Shown: positions 23,960-35,400 of the stretch, piece by piece
Layout: every line of letters begins with the position of its first letter
Position numbering within the stretch: the first letter of the stretch is position 1
Source of the DNA: Neocallimastix lanati (nom. inval.)
Lineage: Eukaryota > Neocallimastigomycota > Neocallimastigomycetes > Neocallimastigales > Neocallimastigaceae
Direction: 5' to 3'
Assembly: GCA_016946835.1 (NCBI GenBank)
Contig: JACVTC010000078.1
Span: 426,001 to 490,000, forward strand
DNA: 64,000 nucleotides
Notes under the pieces: generated by a model
Told to the model about the DNA's origin: nothing
The model's database searches: none
The model's input: only the letters and a program-made list of their open reading frames with translations
Program-made: the position numbers and the translations under genes

Positions 23960-25276
23960 ATGTTTGACGCTACTAAACTGCAAAGGAAGCTACCACATCT
24001 GGCTGATTATGGAAAAGATGTAGACAGCTGGATGACCGACTTTGTTAAGATAATGGAGCTTTATGATATAATGGAACCAAGGCGAATTTTTATTTGGGTA
24101 AAGGAAGCTGTGGAAGAAGATATTCAAGGAGCGTTACAATCATTGGTAGTCAGACGAGGGGATGAAATGAGATATCCCACATTTAAAGAAATTCAAAATA
24201 CAATTGAAGAACATTTGCACATTACAGAAAATGATAAATGTGCAGTTCTCAAAACAATACAAATAAATCAAGAAGAATCAATTAAAAAGTTTAATTACAG
24301 ATATAAAAAATTATATAATAAACTCAGTTTAGAATATAGAAGACTTATATCTGTAAAGGACTACACGAATGCTATTAGCTCCCGTGTATTTCCATGCTCA
24401 AGAGTTATGGTTGCAGAATGTGATACAATAAATGAGGCGTGTAAAATTGCAGAAGTAGCTGAGGAGACTGAAAAAGAAATAGCAAATATAAATCAAAGAA
24501 ATGAAATTAATAATATGAGGAATCATATTATGTTTACTCAGAATCAGCCGGATAATAGCTTACTAATGCGACATCCATTCTACGAAAACTTACAGTTAAA
24601 TCAATTACCTATGAACCATAATAATAATATATTCCAGGAAAGAAATAATTGGAATTCTAAATCTAGATTATGGAACAATAATAATAATTTCAGAAATTCA
24701 AATTATGTATATCACATGAGTAATCCATATAATAATCCAAATTATTACTTGAATAATAAAAATGATATTAATAAAATGAACTATGGAAATTTTACAAATC
24801 GTTATAATAGTAGATTTAATTATAATAAATTTTGGCACAGTAATAATATTAATCAATATATGAATAATAATAACAAATATAATATGAACAATATGAATAA
24901 TAATCAGCCATCCAATGAAATAAGAGACAATAAGACGAATCATTATTTAAACAATTTGAACAACAATATTAATATAACAAATAATGATAAAGAACATGAC
25001 AACCAAATGTTTAACAATAATAAATTTAATACAAATAATATGATTCAATCCTTTAATTATCAAAATGGAAATAATCACAACAATGGGATAGAAAATAATA
25101 ATGTCAGTAATACTTTAGTAACTAATAAAAACTCAATTAACAACAATAATAACAACCATGTGAATTGTTACCGTTGCACAATGAATGGACATAGAGCTTC
25201 AGAATGTCCTTATACATTTAAGCAATTGGCTGAATTGGAAGAAAAAGGATTGCTCAATAAACATTTAAACCAATAG
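23960..25276 (+). CDS. E3 Gag polyprotein
   Basis: 438 residues: capsid-type gag domain (about 1-180), Asn-rich linker, then a C-terminal zinc knuckle CYRCTMNGHRASEC and a short helix ending in LLNKHLNQ. It coats the element RNA in cytoplasmic particles. The last codons contain T TTA AAC in the gag frame two codons before the TAG stop, giving a likely -1 frameshift into pol. Confidence 0.88.
   Translation: MFDATKLQRKLPHLADYGKDVDSWMTDFVKIMELYDIMEPRRIFIWVKEAVEEDIQGALQSLVVRRGDEMRYPTFKEIQNTIEEHLHITENDKCAVLKTIQINQEESIKKFNYRYKKLYNKLSLEYRRLISVKDYTNAISSRVFPCSRVMVAECDTINEACKIAEVAEETEKEIANINQRNEINNMRNHIMFTQNQPDNSLLMRHPFYENLQLNQLPMNHNNNIFQERNNWNSKSRLWNNNNNFRNSNYVYHMSNPYNNPNYYLNNKNDINKMNYGNFTNRYNSRFNYNKFWHSNNINQYMNNNNKYNMNNMNNNQPSNEIRDNKTNHYLNNLNNNINITNNDKEHDNQMFNNNKFNTNNMIQSFNYQNGNNHNNGIENNNVSNTLVTNKNSINNNNNNHVNCYRCTMNGHRASECPYTFKQLAELEEKGLLNKHLNQ
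25264..25270 (+). promoter_or_regulatory. E3 -1 ribosomal frameshift heptamer TTTAAAC
   Basis: In the gag frame the codons are TTA (25265-25267) and AAC (25268-25270) with a preceding T, the exact X XXY YYZ arrangement. A one-base backward slip puts ribosomes in the frame beginning CCA at 25270. That frame is open for 30 codons to the first Met codon of the pol frame (25360) and on through pol. Confidence 0.75.
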
Positions 25277-28200
25277 ATGGGAGAAGGACAACTTCCATTA
25301 ACCAAACCAATAAAATAATATTCAAAAATAATGACTCATATAATAATAATAATAAAACAATGTTCAAAAATAATGACTCATATAATAATAATAATAATAA
25401 AATAATGTTCAAAAATAACGACTCATATAATAATAATAATAATAATAATAATATAATGACAATGGTAGACGATCAAACAATATTACCTATAATTAATAAT
25501 AATATTAAAGAAAAACAAAAATGTAATGACCTTAATATAAACAATAATAGTAACACTACACAAAATACATTAAATAGACCAATTGAAATTATAGCAGCCG
25601 CTACTCGAAATTCAAGAAATAAATTAAACAAACATAATGAAAAACCATACAATAGAAAGGAAGTGAGATTTAATTTAAAGGACAATCCAAAACCAATACA
25701 AACGGCAGCTATGAGTCATAATAATATTAATAATAATACTAGTGATAATAAAATTAGTACTAATAATAGTATTAATAATAATTATAATAATAATATTAAT
25801 AATAAAAATAATATCGATTATAGTAATACAAATGTTAATAATAATTATAATAATATTAATAATCATAAGAATAATAAGAATAATGAATATGAAAACAATA
25901 ATAAGAATAATAATAATAAAATTAATCATAATATAGACAATTATAACGATAATGCGAATAATGATAATAAAAATAATAATACTATAGATAATTATAATAG
26001 TAATAATGATTTTAATGAAAATAAGGAAAATAATACTTACGACTATTTTAAAGAAAATACTGTCACCAATAATGATGATAATACTCATAACAATACAAGC
26101 AATACCCAAAGGGTTGAACGAGAAGATATAGAACCTAATGAAGATGTAATTATGATAGAAGAATCTGAAGAATCTGAAGATAATGATGCTGATAAAGAAA
26201 ATTATAACTCTAAAAATTATAAAAATATTTTACCTGGTAGATCTAAGAATTTTAATAATATAATTAAGGAAAACCCGGATATGGTCTTTAATAGTGAAAA
26301 TCGTAAAACAGAAAAACTAGAATATCTTGATCCTTCCTTTATAACAGAGAAAAATATTCGAAATGTTAAAGGTAAAAATAGGGAAGAAAAAATCAAAGAT
26401 ATAAAAAATAAAGCTAAGAAAATAAATACCGACATTGAGCAAAGTGAAACTTCTTTTAAGAAACCTGAAAAACACATCAAACTTATGGAAAAATTTGGTG
26501 ATTATTATATTCAAGATTTAATAAAAGAAATTGCATCAACTGATGTAATAACAAAATTAGTTTACCTTTTAGATCTTTTTCCAAAATTCCGTACAGAATT
26601 TTTAAAAGCTTTAAAATTAGCGCCTAAACAAACAATAACAAATGTGATGACGGTTATCACAAAACATAAAATAATTAAAGTTTGCGGTAAAGTAGAAAAT
26701 AATGACTGTGAAATATTTTTAGATACGTGTGCTAGTGTCAACTTTATCACACGTTCTGCTTTAAATAAATTAAAAATCAACAAACCTTCTATTGGTAGAA
26801 TTTCTGAAACAATATTTCAAGCGTACTCTAATTCTTCAACAGAGAGTGATATCTATGACTTACAGATTTCTATTGGTAGTAAAACTTTTAATGAATATTT
26901 CAGAGTAATAGAAAAGGATGATATTTTCGATATCTTAATTGGTGTTGATTCTCTAAAGAATAATAGATTTGATATTAACTTAGTAGATGATACTTTATAT
27001 TATATTGATGAAAATAATAATTACATTAAACTAGCAGATCTATTTTATGATATCAATCTTAATAATACTTACAAGGATGATGAGGATATAGAAAAACATC
27101 AAAATACAAAATCTGAACCTTTTTTATTAACAATTACAGTTACCAATGATAAAGAAATTACGAACACTAATGAATTACCTAACACGAAAGAACATTTAAT
27201 TAACGAAATAATATCTTCTGTTCCTAATAAATTTAAAAATAAAATTAGTAAATTATTTTTTAAATTTAAAAATGTAGTTGCAATTAAAACAGATGATTTA
27301 GGAAGGTCAAAATTATTACCTCACAGGATTGAATTAATTCCAAAATCTTCACCCATAAAGTTAAAAGCTTACCGTTTATCCAAAGCGCAAACAAAAGCTC
27401 TAAAGGAAATTTTGATTAAGCTAATAGAAAACAAACTAATAGAGCCATCCTACTCTTCATGGGCATTTCCAGTAGTACTAGTTCCAAAGAAAAACGGCGA
27501 CTGGAGAATGTGTGTCGACTTTAGGGCTTTAAACAATATAACTATTAAGGATTCCTATGCTTTGCCCTTAATTGATGACATATTAATGTTTATTGGAAAG
27601 AACGCTAAAATACTCTCTACTATTGATCTTTTTTCTGGTTATCATCAGGTTCCAATGAATCCTGATGATAAAGATAAAACAACATTCACAACGATGTTTG
27701 GAAACTATAAATTTTGTGTGATGCCGTTTGGGCTATGTAATGCACCGGCTACATTTCAACGTGAAATGAACCGGATTTTTTTTGACTTGATTGGAGTATG
27801 CTTATTTGTTTACATTGACGATTTAGTAATATTTTCTGACTCAATTGAATCACACATTACTCATCTTACTAAAGTATTCCAAATCCTAGCAGACAATGGT
27901 TTGAAAATAAACTTAGAAAAATGTTCTTTTTTCAAAGAAGAAGTAGTCCTTCTTGGTCATGTATTATCCACAAAAGGTATTGCCCCGATTCCTGATAAGA
28001 TTAAAGTTATAATTAACTGGCTACCCCCTAAAAATATCACTCAACTTAAATCATTTTTGGGAGCTGTTGGTTATTATCGGAAATTTATTAAAAATTTTGC
28101 TCAGATTGCAAATCCTCTGTTTAACCTCTTAAAGAAAGATGTACCGTATGAATGGTCCGAAAAGTGCAACATAGCCTTTGAAAAATTAAAAATGTCACTA

Positions 28201-29859
28201 ACGGTTGCCCCTATTTTAACTCCTCCTGATTATTCTAAACCATTTATTATCCGAACAGATGCTTCCAGAGATGGACTTGGTGGAGTACTTCTCCAAACAA
28301 ATGAAAATTCAATTGAAATCCCCATATATTTTGAAAGTAGAACTCTTTCCGCTGCTGAATCTAATTATAGTGTTACTGATTTAGAAGGCAAAGCAATATT
28401 TCATTGTGTTAAAAAATTTAAACCCTATTTTAGTGGAAGCCCTTTTACCACTATCGTTTATACAGACCATAAACCCTTGGTTAGTATATTTGCTAATAGA
28501 GAGCCTTCAAATAATCGCCACCTTAAATGGGTTACTGAACTATCAATATTAAATGTTCAAGTCCAATTTCAAGAGGGGAAGAAGAACGTTATTGCTGACG
28601 CTTTATCTAGGTTACCTACAAAAGAAATACATGAAAATAAAGAAATATTAAATGCATTAGTAAACAATGATGTTTTATCCAATAATAGCAATGATAGTAT
28701 AAATAAATTTATGAATGAATTTATAAATAAGAGAATTATAAATATTGATGGTGTGGAATATCTTAAACAAGGAGAACAACTGAGAAGAATAGTTCACAAC
28801 AAAGAAGAGAAGCAAAAATTAATCGAAGAAGCCCATGGTCTAGGCCATGAAGGAGCTTATAAAACTTATAGCAGACTGAAGAGGGATTACTACTGGGGAA
28901 ATATGAAAAAAGATATACAAATACTAATAAAATGTTGTCACAAGTGTCAAACTTGTCGACCACAAAAATTAAATAAATATACCGAAAATATTGCAACTGT
29001 ACCTGAATATCCTTTCTCAAGAGTTGGGTTGGATCTAATAGGACCGTTACCTATAACAAATAAAGGTAATAGATATATAATTGTATTAGTAGATTATCTT
29101 ACCAAATGGGTGGAAGCAGAACCCTTACAATCTGCCGAATCTCAAGATGTAATAAATTTTCTCAAGAAAATATTTGCACGACATGGTGTTCCTGAAATTT
29201 TAGTTACTGACAATGGTCCACAGTTTACTTCCGATAAGACAAAAGCATTTTTGGACCTTAACGACATTTATGTAAATTATGTAGCAACCTATCACCCCTC
29301 GTCTAATGGAGAAGTAGAAAACAGAAATAGGGAAATAGGTAAGTATCTCAGGTTACTCGGAGAAGAGGATTCACAGTGGGACGAAACACTTTATAGTGCT
29401 CTTTGGGCTTTAAGAACGTGCAAGAATGAAGTTACGAAACACAGCAGCTTTGAATTGTTGTATGGTCGGAGAGACTTACAACCATTCGAACTCACTGTTA
29501 ATGTCGAATCCAAAAATGACTGGGAAGACGAAGAAGAATTTTGGCTGAGGAAATTTATTAACCATGACCGTTGGATCCGTGAAGCAATAAAGAACATTGA
29601 AACAGCAAACAAGTTGTGGGAAGATCGTAGAAAACAAATAAAAAGAATGAGAGCAAAGTATAAGCCAGGTGATCTTGTTTTGGTCAAATTGTTCAACAGA
29701 AAGAAGCTGGATCCGTTTTTCACAGGCCCACTAAAGATCGTTAAACAAGAGTTCAATACAGTAACAGTTTGCGATCCAGTAACTGGGGAAGTTGCTGATA
29801 GGAACATTCATTTAAAAAATATTATTCCATATTTCACAGAATTGAATTTAGAAGAATAA
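25270..29859 (+). CDS. E3 Pol polyprotein (PR, RT, RNase H, integrase)
   Basis: About 1,529 residues if read from the frameshift. The first about 350 residues are Asn-rich and acidic. The aspartic protease is at LDTCAS (26719-26736), with Cys where Gly is usual. RT has WAFPVVLVPKKNGDWRMCVD, PFGLCNAPATFQ and catalytic YIDD at 27811-27822. RNase H has FIIRTDASRDGLGG, DLEGKA and YTDHKPL. The integrase has an HHCC finger (HGLGHEGAY ... CCHKCQTC) and the DDE core (LDLIGPL, TDNGPQFTS, HPSSNGEVENRNRE). It ends with a GPY/F-type module (KPGDLVLVKLFNRKKLDPFF then TGPLKIVKQEF). No chromodomain is seen. All catalytic residues are present, so it is likely functional. Confidence 0.92.
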   Translation, partial: PIDGRRTTSINQTNKIIFKNNDSYNNNNKTMFKNNDSYNNNNNKIMFKNNDSYNNNNNNNNIMTMVDDQTILPIINNNIKEKQKCNDLNINNNSNTTQNTLNRPIEIIAAATRNSRNKLNKHNEKPYNRKEVRFNLKDNPKPIQTAAMSHNNINNNTSDNKISTNNSINNNYNNNINNKNNIDYSNTNVNNNYNNINNHKNNKNNEYENNNKNNNNKINHNIDNYNDNANNDNKNNNTIDNYNSNNDFNENKENNTYDYFKENTVTNNDDNTHNNTSNTQRVEREDIEPNEDVIMIEESEESEDNDADKENYNSKNYKNILPGRSKNFNNIIKENPDMVFNSENRKTEKLEYLDPSFITEKNIRNVKGKNREEKIKDIKNKAKKINTDIEQSETSFKKPEKHIKLMEKFGDYYIQDLIKEIASTDVITKLVYLLDLFPKFRTEFLKALKLAPKQTITNVMTVITKHKIIKVCGKVENNDCEIFLDTCASVNFITRSALNKLKINKPSIGRISETIFQAYSNSSTESDIYDLQISIGSKTFNEYFRVIEKDDIFDILIGVDSLKNNRFDINLVDDTLYYIDENNNYIKLADLFYDINLNNTYKDDEDIEKHQNTKSEPFLLTITVTNDKEITNTNELPNTKEHLINEIISSVPNKFKNKISKLFFKFKNVVAIKTDDLGRSKLLPHRIELIPKSSPIKLKAYRLSKAQTKALKEILIKLIENKLIEPSYSSWAFPVVLVPKKNGDWRMCVDFRALNNITIKDSYALPLIDDILMFIGKNAKILSTIDLFSGYHQVPMNPDDKDKTTFTTMFGNYKFCVMPFGLCNAPATFQREMNRIFFDLIGVCLFVYIDDLVIFSDSIESHITHLTKVFQILADNGLKINLEKCSFFKEEVVLLGHVLSTKGIAPIPDKIKVIINWLPPKNITQLKSFLGAVGYYRKFIKNFAQIANPLFNLLKKDVPYEWSEKCNIAFEKLKMSLTVAPILTPPDYSKPFIIRTDASRDGLGGVLLQTNENSIEIPIYFESRTLSAAESNYSVTDLEGKAIFHCVKKFKPYFSGSPFTTIVYTDHKPLVSIFANREPSNNRHLKWVTELSILNVQVQFQEGKKNVIADALSRLPTKEIHENKEILNALVNNDVLSNNSNDSINKFMNEFINKRIINIDGVEYLKQGEQLRRIVHNKEEKQKLIEEAHGLGHEGAYKTYSRLKRDYYWGNMKKDIQILIKCCHKCQTCRPQKLNKYTENIATVPEYPFSRVGLDLIGPLPITNKGNRYIIVLVDYLTKWVEAEPLQSAESQDVINFLKKIFARHGVPEILVTDNGPQFTSDKTKAFLDLNDIYVNYVATYHPSSNGEVENRNREIGKYLRLLGEEDSQWDETLYSALWALRTCKNEVTKHSSFELLYGRRDLQPFELTVNVESKNDWEDEEEFWLRKFINHDRWIREAIKNIETANKLWEDRRKQIKRMRAKYKPGDLVLVKLFNRKKLDPFFTGPLKIVKQEFNTVTVCDPVTGEVADRNIHLKNIIPYFTELNLEE

Positions 29860-29895
29860 GGATACATATATATATACAAAAAAAAAAAATTAACA

Positions 29896-29933
<38 letters not shown>

Positions 29934-29967
29934 TAAATTATATTGAAACTTCAAAACCTCAAAATTG

Positions 29968-30009
29968 AAATTTCAAAATCTGAATTTAAAACTTATAATT
30001 TTGAAATTT
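29968..30009 (+). other. E3 post-pol hairpin
   Basis: AAATTTCAAAAT (29968-29979) pairs perfectly with ATTTTGAAATTT (29998-30009); long A runs follow, as in E1 and E2. Confidence 0.6.
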
Positions 30010-30053
30010 ATTTTATTCATTACTTAACATTTGATAAATTTTATCTCAAAAAA

Positions 30054-30092
<39 letters not shown>

Positions 30093-30327
30093 AAAAAAAA
30101 AAAAAATAAAAAAAAAAAAAAAAATAAAAATAAAAAAAAAAAAATAAAAAAAAAAAAAAAATAAATAAAAATAAAAAAAAAAAAAAAAAAAAAAAAAAAA
30201 TAATAATAATAATAATAATAATAATAATTATATATAAGAACTGATTATATTAGATATAATAATAAAATATATAAACATAGATAGTATAGATAGTATAATT
30301 AACTATAATATAGACAATATAACGTAA

Positions 30328-30640
30328 TAGATAGTATAATAATATAAATATTATATATTGAGTAAAATAATAAAATATTGATAATATAACAAATAGATAG
30401 TATAATAATATAAATATTATATATTGAGTAAAATAATAAAATATTGATAATATAACAAATAGATAGTATAATAATATAAATATTATATATTGAGTAAAAT
30501 AATAAAATATTGATAATATAACAAATAGATAGTATAATAATATAAATATTATATATTGAGTAAAATAATAAAATATAGATGAAATAACAAAAAGATAGTA
30601 TAATAATATATATTATTAACTAAAATAACAAAATAGATAG
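30328..30640. repeat. 66-bp tandem repeat in E3 3' region
   Basis: Copies begin at 30328, 30394, 30460 and 30526, exact 66-bp period, with a decayed fifth copy near 30592. It lies between the pol stop and the polypurine tract and is non-coding. Confidence 0.85.
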
Positions 30641-31000
30641 TATTATAATATAAAATAATATGAATGTTATAGATAGATATAATAATATAATAATATACAA
30701 AAATAATAATAGTATATATTTTAAAACCATAGGTTCAACACTAAATTAAGACATTGATTCAAAAGATTATTTTATTTTTTTTAATTATAATTTTATTTGG
30801 ATAATAATGATTATAATACATATTAATGATAATTAAAAAAATACATGGCGAAAAGAAAATAATGTGAACATAATGAGATTTGACAAAGAAATTTGACGTT
30901 ATAAATTCTAAATTATACGATATTTCCAAATATATATATATTTATATAACAAATGGTAACAATGAAATTAAATCAATTAATAAAAATAATAATTGAAGGA

Positions 31001-31037
31001 CTTCAAGGGACGAAGTCTAGGCTAAGCGGGGGCGTCT
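31001..31037 (+). promoter_or_regulatory. E3 3' hairpin and polypurine tract
   Basis: The same GACTTC-aagggac-GAAGTC hairpin as E1, starting near 31000, then AAGCGGGGGCGTCT ending at the LTR start (31038). Confidence 0.75.
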
Positions 31038-31584
31038 TGATGCAGTATTTAAATAAAAAGAGAATATTATCAAGAAATAAAATTAAATATAATAAATAAT
31101 TAGTTAAATTATATATGTATATTATAATAATAAATAGTAATATAAAAATTATTAAATTTATTTAATTAGTTAATAGCCAATAGGATTTAATTTATAGTAA
31201 ATTAGAAATTAGAAATATAAAAGAAAAATTATTATAATTCTTTAAAGAAAAGGAGGTTTTTTTATTTAAAAAAAAAAATAGAGATAAAATTGGTTAAAAT
31301 AAATATATTTGGGGAATATATTTATTTATCAAAAATTTTAATAGTAATAAGTTAGTTAGAAATAAATAATTAATAAGATCTTTAATAACATTTTATTATA
31401 AAATTTGTATTACGACATAAATAATTTAAATAAATAAATAAAACGACAAAACTATAATTTTTTTTATATTTTGTTTTAATATTAACGTGTATTGTAATTA
31501 TATATTTTTATATTAGAATATATTTTTATTTAATACAATCTTGCTAACCACAAAAACATTGATACTTATAGAAATAATGTATCA
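31038..31584 (+). repeat. E3 3' LTR
   Basis: 547 bp; one extra A relative to the left LTR. Followed by ACTG (31585-31588), which overlaps the TGAA duplication of E4. Confidence 0.92.
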
Positions 31585-31590
31585 ACTGAA

Positions 31591-32377
31591 TGGTATGGTT
31601 CATATAATTTTAGGAATATAATAATAATTAACACAAATAATAAAATTACAATAAAAAAAATAATTTGTTTTAAAATCAATATTTATTTATTTAAATTTAT
31701 AAAAGAAAAATAATAATATAATTATTTATTTAATAAAAAGAAAGTTATTGATTATATTTTATTTCACTAAAATTACATGTATTTATATTTTTTTATCAAA
31801 TTAAAATTTGTAAAGCCTAACTATTTTTTTAATAAACTAATTACTAATTATTTTTATAAATAAAACATTTAAATTGAAATTGAATTATTATTTTAGTTAA
31901 TAATATTATTGTTATAAATAGTAGTTATATATTATTGAATTATTAATTATTTAATAATAGTTTAATACTAATATATATAAAATAAAAATAAAGAGATTAT
32001 ACAGAATATTTTATTGTGGTTTAGTTAAATTTAGTAATTAAAAATAAATTTAAATTGATAACGAAAATTTTAATAACTAATTAAATAGATTTGATTATTT
32101 TCAATATAACATAATACAAAAGAAATATAATATTAATATATTAAGTGGGCAAGGACAATATTCTTGGCTAAAGATTTTTAATACATTATAATGGAATCGG
32201 ATCGATAATTCAAAAAGGAATTATAAGTTAATTAGTGATTTATTAACTTATGATTTTTATTTAGTGATATTTGAAGAATATTGGAAAGTTCCAATTATAT
32301 AGAATAGAATAATCTATAAGGTTAGAATAATTTATATTATTCTAGCACAATTAGTATTATTTGTTCATTCTGTATTA
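31591..32377 (-). repeat. E4 3' LTR (left copy)
   Basis: 787 bp, equal to the right copy; preceded on the plus strand by TGAA. Confidence 0.92.
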
Positions 32378-32417
32378 AGATGCCCCCGCTAAGACTCAAG
32401 CTAGGTAGAAGCTGAGT
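32378..32417 (-). promoter_or_regulatory. E4 polypurine tract and imperfect hairpin
   Basis: On the minus strand AGCGGGGGCATCT runs into the LTR. Upstream, ACTCAGC and GCTTGAGT (32394-32417) can pair with one bulge, an imperfect counterpart of the E1-E3 hairpin, and here they overlap the pol stop codon. Confidence 0.6.
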
Positions 32418-35400
32418 TAAACTTGACAATATTTTTCAAATGAACATTACGATTCATTTGTATATTAGTAGCAGGATCAGCTAAAGTGACTGTATTGAAT
32501 TGTTTCTTTACCACTTTCATAGGTCCAACAAAGTAAGGTTCTAATTTAGTTCGATTAAAGTTTCTTACTAGTACTAAATCACCTGGTTTTATTCTTTTAG
32601 CTTGATTCATACTGGTCTTTTCTTCTCTCCTAGTAGCCCAATACTTCGAAGCATTTTTGATATTAGATGCGGCCTCCATTACCCATTGGTAGTGTGATAC
32701 AAATTTTTCCAGTAGAATTTCGTCAGAAGACTTATTTATACCCTTAGTTGGTCTGGCAGCAATGTCAAAAGGTTGTTGGTCCTCCCTTCCATAAACTAAT
32801 TCAAAACTTGAATGGTTGGTGATTGAGTTTTTAGTAGTTCTTAAAGCCCAAAGTGCAGATGGTAAAATTTCATCCCATTCTTTGTGTTGTTGTTCTAGTA
32901 ATCGTAATAATTTTCCAATTTCTTTATTACGATTCTCAACTAAACCATTGCTTTCAGGATGATATGGAGTGATAAATTTAACATATACATCATATAAATC
33001 AAGGAAGATTTTTGTCATATCTGATGTAAATTGTGTTCCATTATCAGTAGTGATAATTTGAGGTACACCGTGTCGAGCAAATACATTAATTAAAAATTTT
33101 ATCACATCCTGAGAAGTAACATTTTCAGTGGGCTCTGCCTCAACCCATTTAGTAAAATAATCAACCACAACGATTATATATTGATTATTATTTCTGGTTT
33201 TACTTAGAGGTCCTATAATGTCCAATCCTAAGTGTGTAAATGGTCCTTCCACTTCAGTTGGTTTATCTTCCGTTGGTTCAGGGTATGGTTGAGATTTATT
33301 TAATTGACATTTTTCACATTTACCTATAATTCGCTTAGTGTCATTAACCATATTGTTCCAATAGTAGCTCTTTTTCAAACGTTGGTATGTCTTGTAATAG
33401 CCTTCGTGTCCTATACTGTGTGCTTGAAAAATTAATTGAAGTTTTTCTTTTGTATCTGTAACTAATTTTCTATAATTATTGCCATCAACAAAGTAGTCCA
33501 CACCATCAATTGTCGTAAATTTTTCTTCAATAAATTCCTTAATGGTTCTTGAAAGCAGGTTTTCATCTTGTTCCTTGATAATTTGTGTTGTTAAGACAAC
33601 TTTTTCTTTTTCATTTTTCATTCTTGATAAAGCATCTGCGACAACATTATTCTTTCCAGTTTCATATCGTAAATCAATTCCTAACATACTGACAGTCAAA
33701 CACCATCTAGTATGACGAGAATTTTGTGGTTCCTTACTTTTAAGTAATCCAATTAATGGTCTATGATCTGTATATACTATAGTTTGCTTAGGATTTCCCA
33801 TAATATAAGATTTTAATTTATTAATACAGTAAATTAGAGCAGCACCTTCTAGATCCGTAATTCCATAATTCTTTTCCGATTTAGATAAACTTCTACTAAT
33901 ATAATGAACCGGATGCTCCTTTCCAGTTTCATCATCCTTTTGTAAAAGCACACCGCCTATTCCATCATAGGAAGCATCTGTTCTTATAATAAATTCTCTA
34001 TCAAATCTAGGAAATCTTAATATTGGGGCATTGATTAATCTTTCCTTAAGAATTTTAAAACTTTCTTCTTGTTCCTTTTTCCATTCAAACTTAATACCTT
34101 TTCTTAATAGAGTGCAGAGAGGAGCAGTAACTTTTGCAAAGTCCTTAATAAAATTTCTATAATATCCAATGGCTCCTAAAAATGATCGAAGTTCATGAAT
34201 GTTAGAGGGAGCCTTCCATTCTTTAATAGCTTCAACTTTGTTTTCCAATGGACTTAAACCTTCTGAGGATACTTTATGTCCAAGTACTTCTACTTCAGTT
34301 TGCATGAAAGAACACTTTTCGATATTGATTTTTAACTTATGTTCCTTGAATATTTCTAAGACTTGTTTAAGATGTTCTAGGTGTTCTTCTTCAGTTCTTG
34401 AGTAGATTAAAATATCATCGATAAAGTTATAGACGCATTTTCCTATTAAGGGAAATAGTATACGGTTCATTTCTCTTTGGAATGTAGCTGGAGCACCTGT
34501 TAAACCGAAGGGCATTACCTTGAATTGGTAGTTTCCGAACTTAGTTGTAAAGGTAGTGATTTCAACACTATCATCATCCATTAATATTTGATGATAACCG
34601 GAATAAAGATCTAATGTTGAGAAGATTTTTGCTCCATCTAAGCTATCAAAAATTTCCTCAATATTTGGTAAAGAATAAGAATCCTTCTTAGTTGCTTCAT
34701 TTACTTTCCTATAGTCAATACACAGGCGCCATTTACCGTTCTTTTTAGGCACAAGTACTACTGGTGATGACCATTCTGAACATGAAGGTTCAATTAATCG
34801 TTTATATATGAGTTTGGTTAATTCTTCTTTTAAGATATCTGTTTTTAATTTACTAAGTCGATAAAATTTTTGTTTAATAGGTTTAACTCCTTCCTTAAGA
34901 ATAATTTTGTGTGGTGATAAAACTGAAGGTGTTAATTCTTCAGAAGAAGTTGCAATTATATCAATATATTCTTCAAGTAATTTAGTAATAGCTTCTCTAT
35001 AATTTGAATTAATTGTACTTTGAAAAACTGTGTCATATATATATTTTATGGGTGGTAATCCTTCAATCGTTTTCAATTGTTGCTTAGCTTCTTGGTGATT
35101 CAATGCTTTGATTACACACAATAATTTTTCTTCGTCATCATATTCATTATTAATAGGTGTAATTTCTTCAATTAAACCTTGATCATTAAATCGACAAAGA
35201 CTATATCTAATTGGATGTATAAATAACTGGTTATCAATTTGAGTTTTGAGGTTGATTAATATATCATAGAATGGATCCTCCTTGTCTATAATTCTACACG
35301 TAACAAGTAGTTCTAGTTCATTAATTTTTACGGGAACTTTGATTAACACATCTTCTGAGAAATCATCATTCATCGTTGCTAAACGTATTCGTCCTGCACT

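Larger units (their letters stand above)
23248..31584 (+). mobile_element. E3: complete Ty3-type LTR retrotransposon with gag and pol
   Basis: LTRs at 23248-23793 (546 bp) and 31038-31584 (547 bp) differ by one A in a run. ACTG duplications at 23244-23247 and 31585-31588. Primer-binding site TGGCGCCCAACGTGGGG at 23799-23815, which from general knowledge is the type complementary to a lysine tRNA. Gag (23960-25276) and Pol (25360-29859) are open throughout. Pol order PR-RT-RNaseH-IN places it in the Ty3/gypsy group. It is probably intact and could supply the enzymes used by E1 and E2. Confidence 0.93.

Noticed and set aside
25473-26514. Several hydrophobic frames opposite or overlapping E3 pol
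   Set aside because: Shadows of Asn-rich codons (AAT/AAC) read in other frames.
29943-30164. Lys-rich frame after E3 pol
   Set aside because: Translation of A runs in the element's 3' non-coding region.
20328-31584. E2 plus E3 as one composite element
   Set aside because: Each has its own matching LTR pair, primer site and purine tract; only the ACTG between them is shared.
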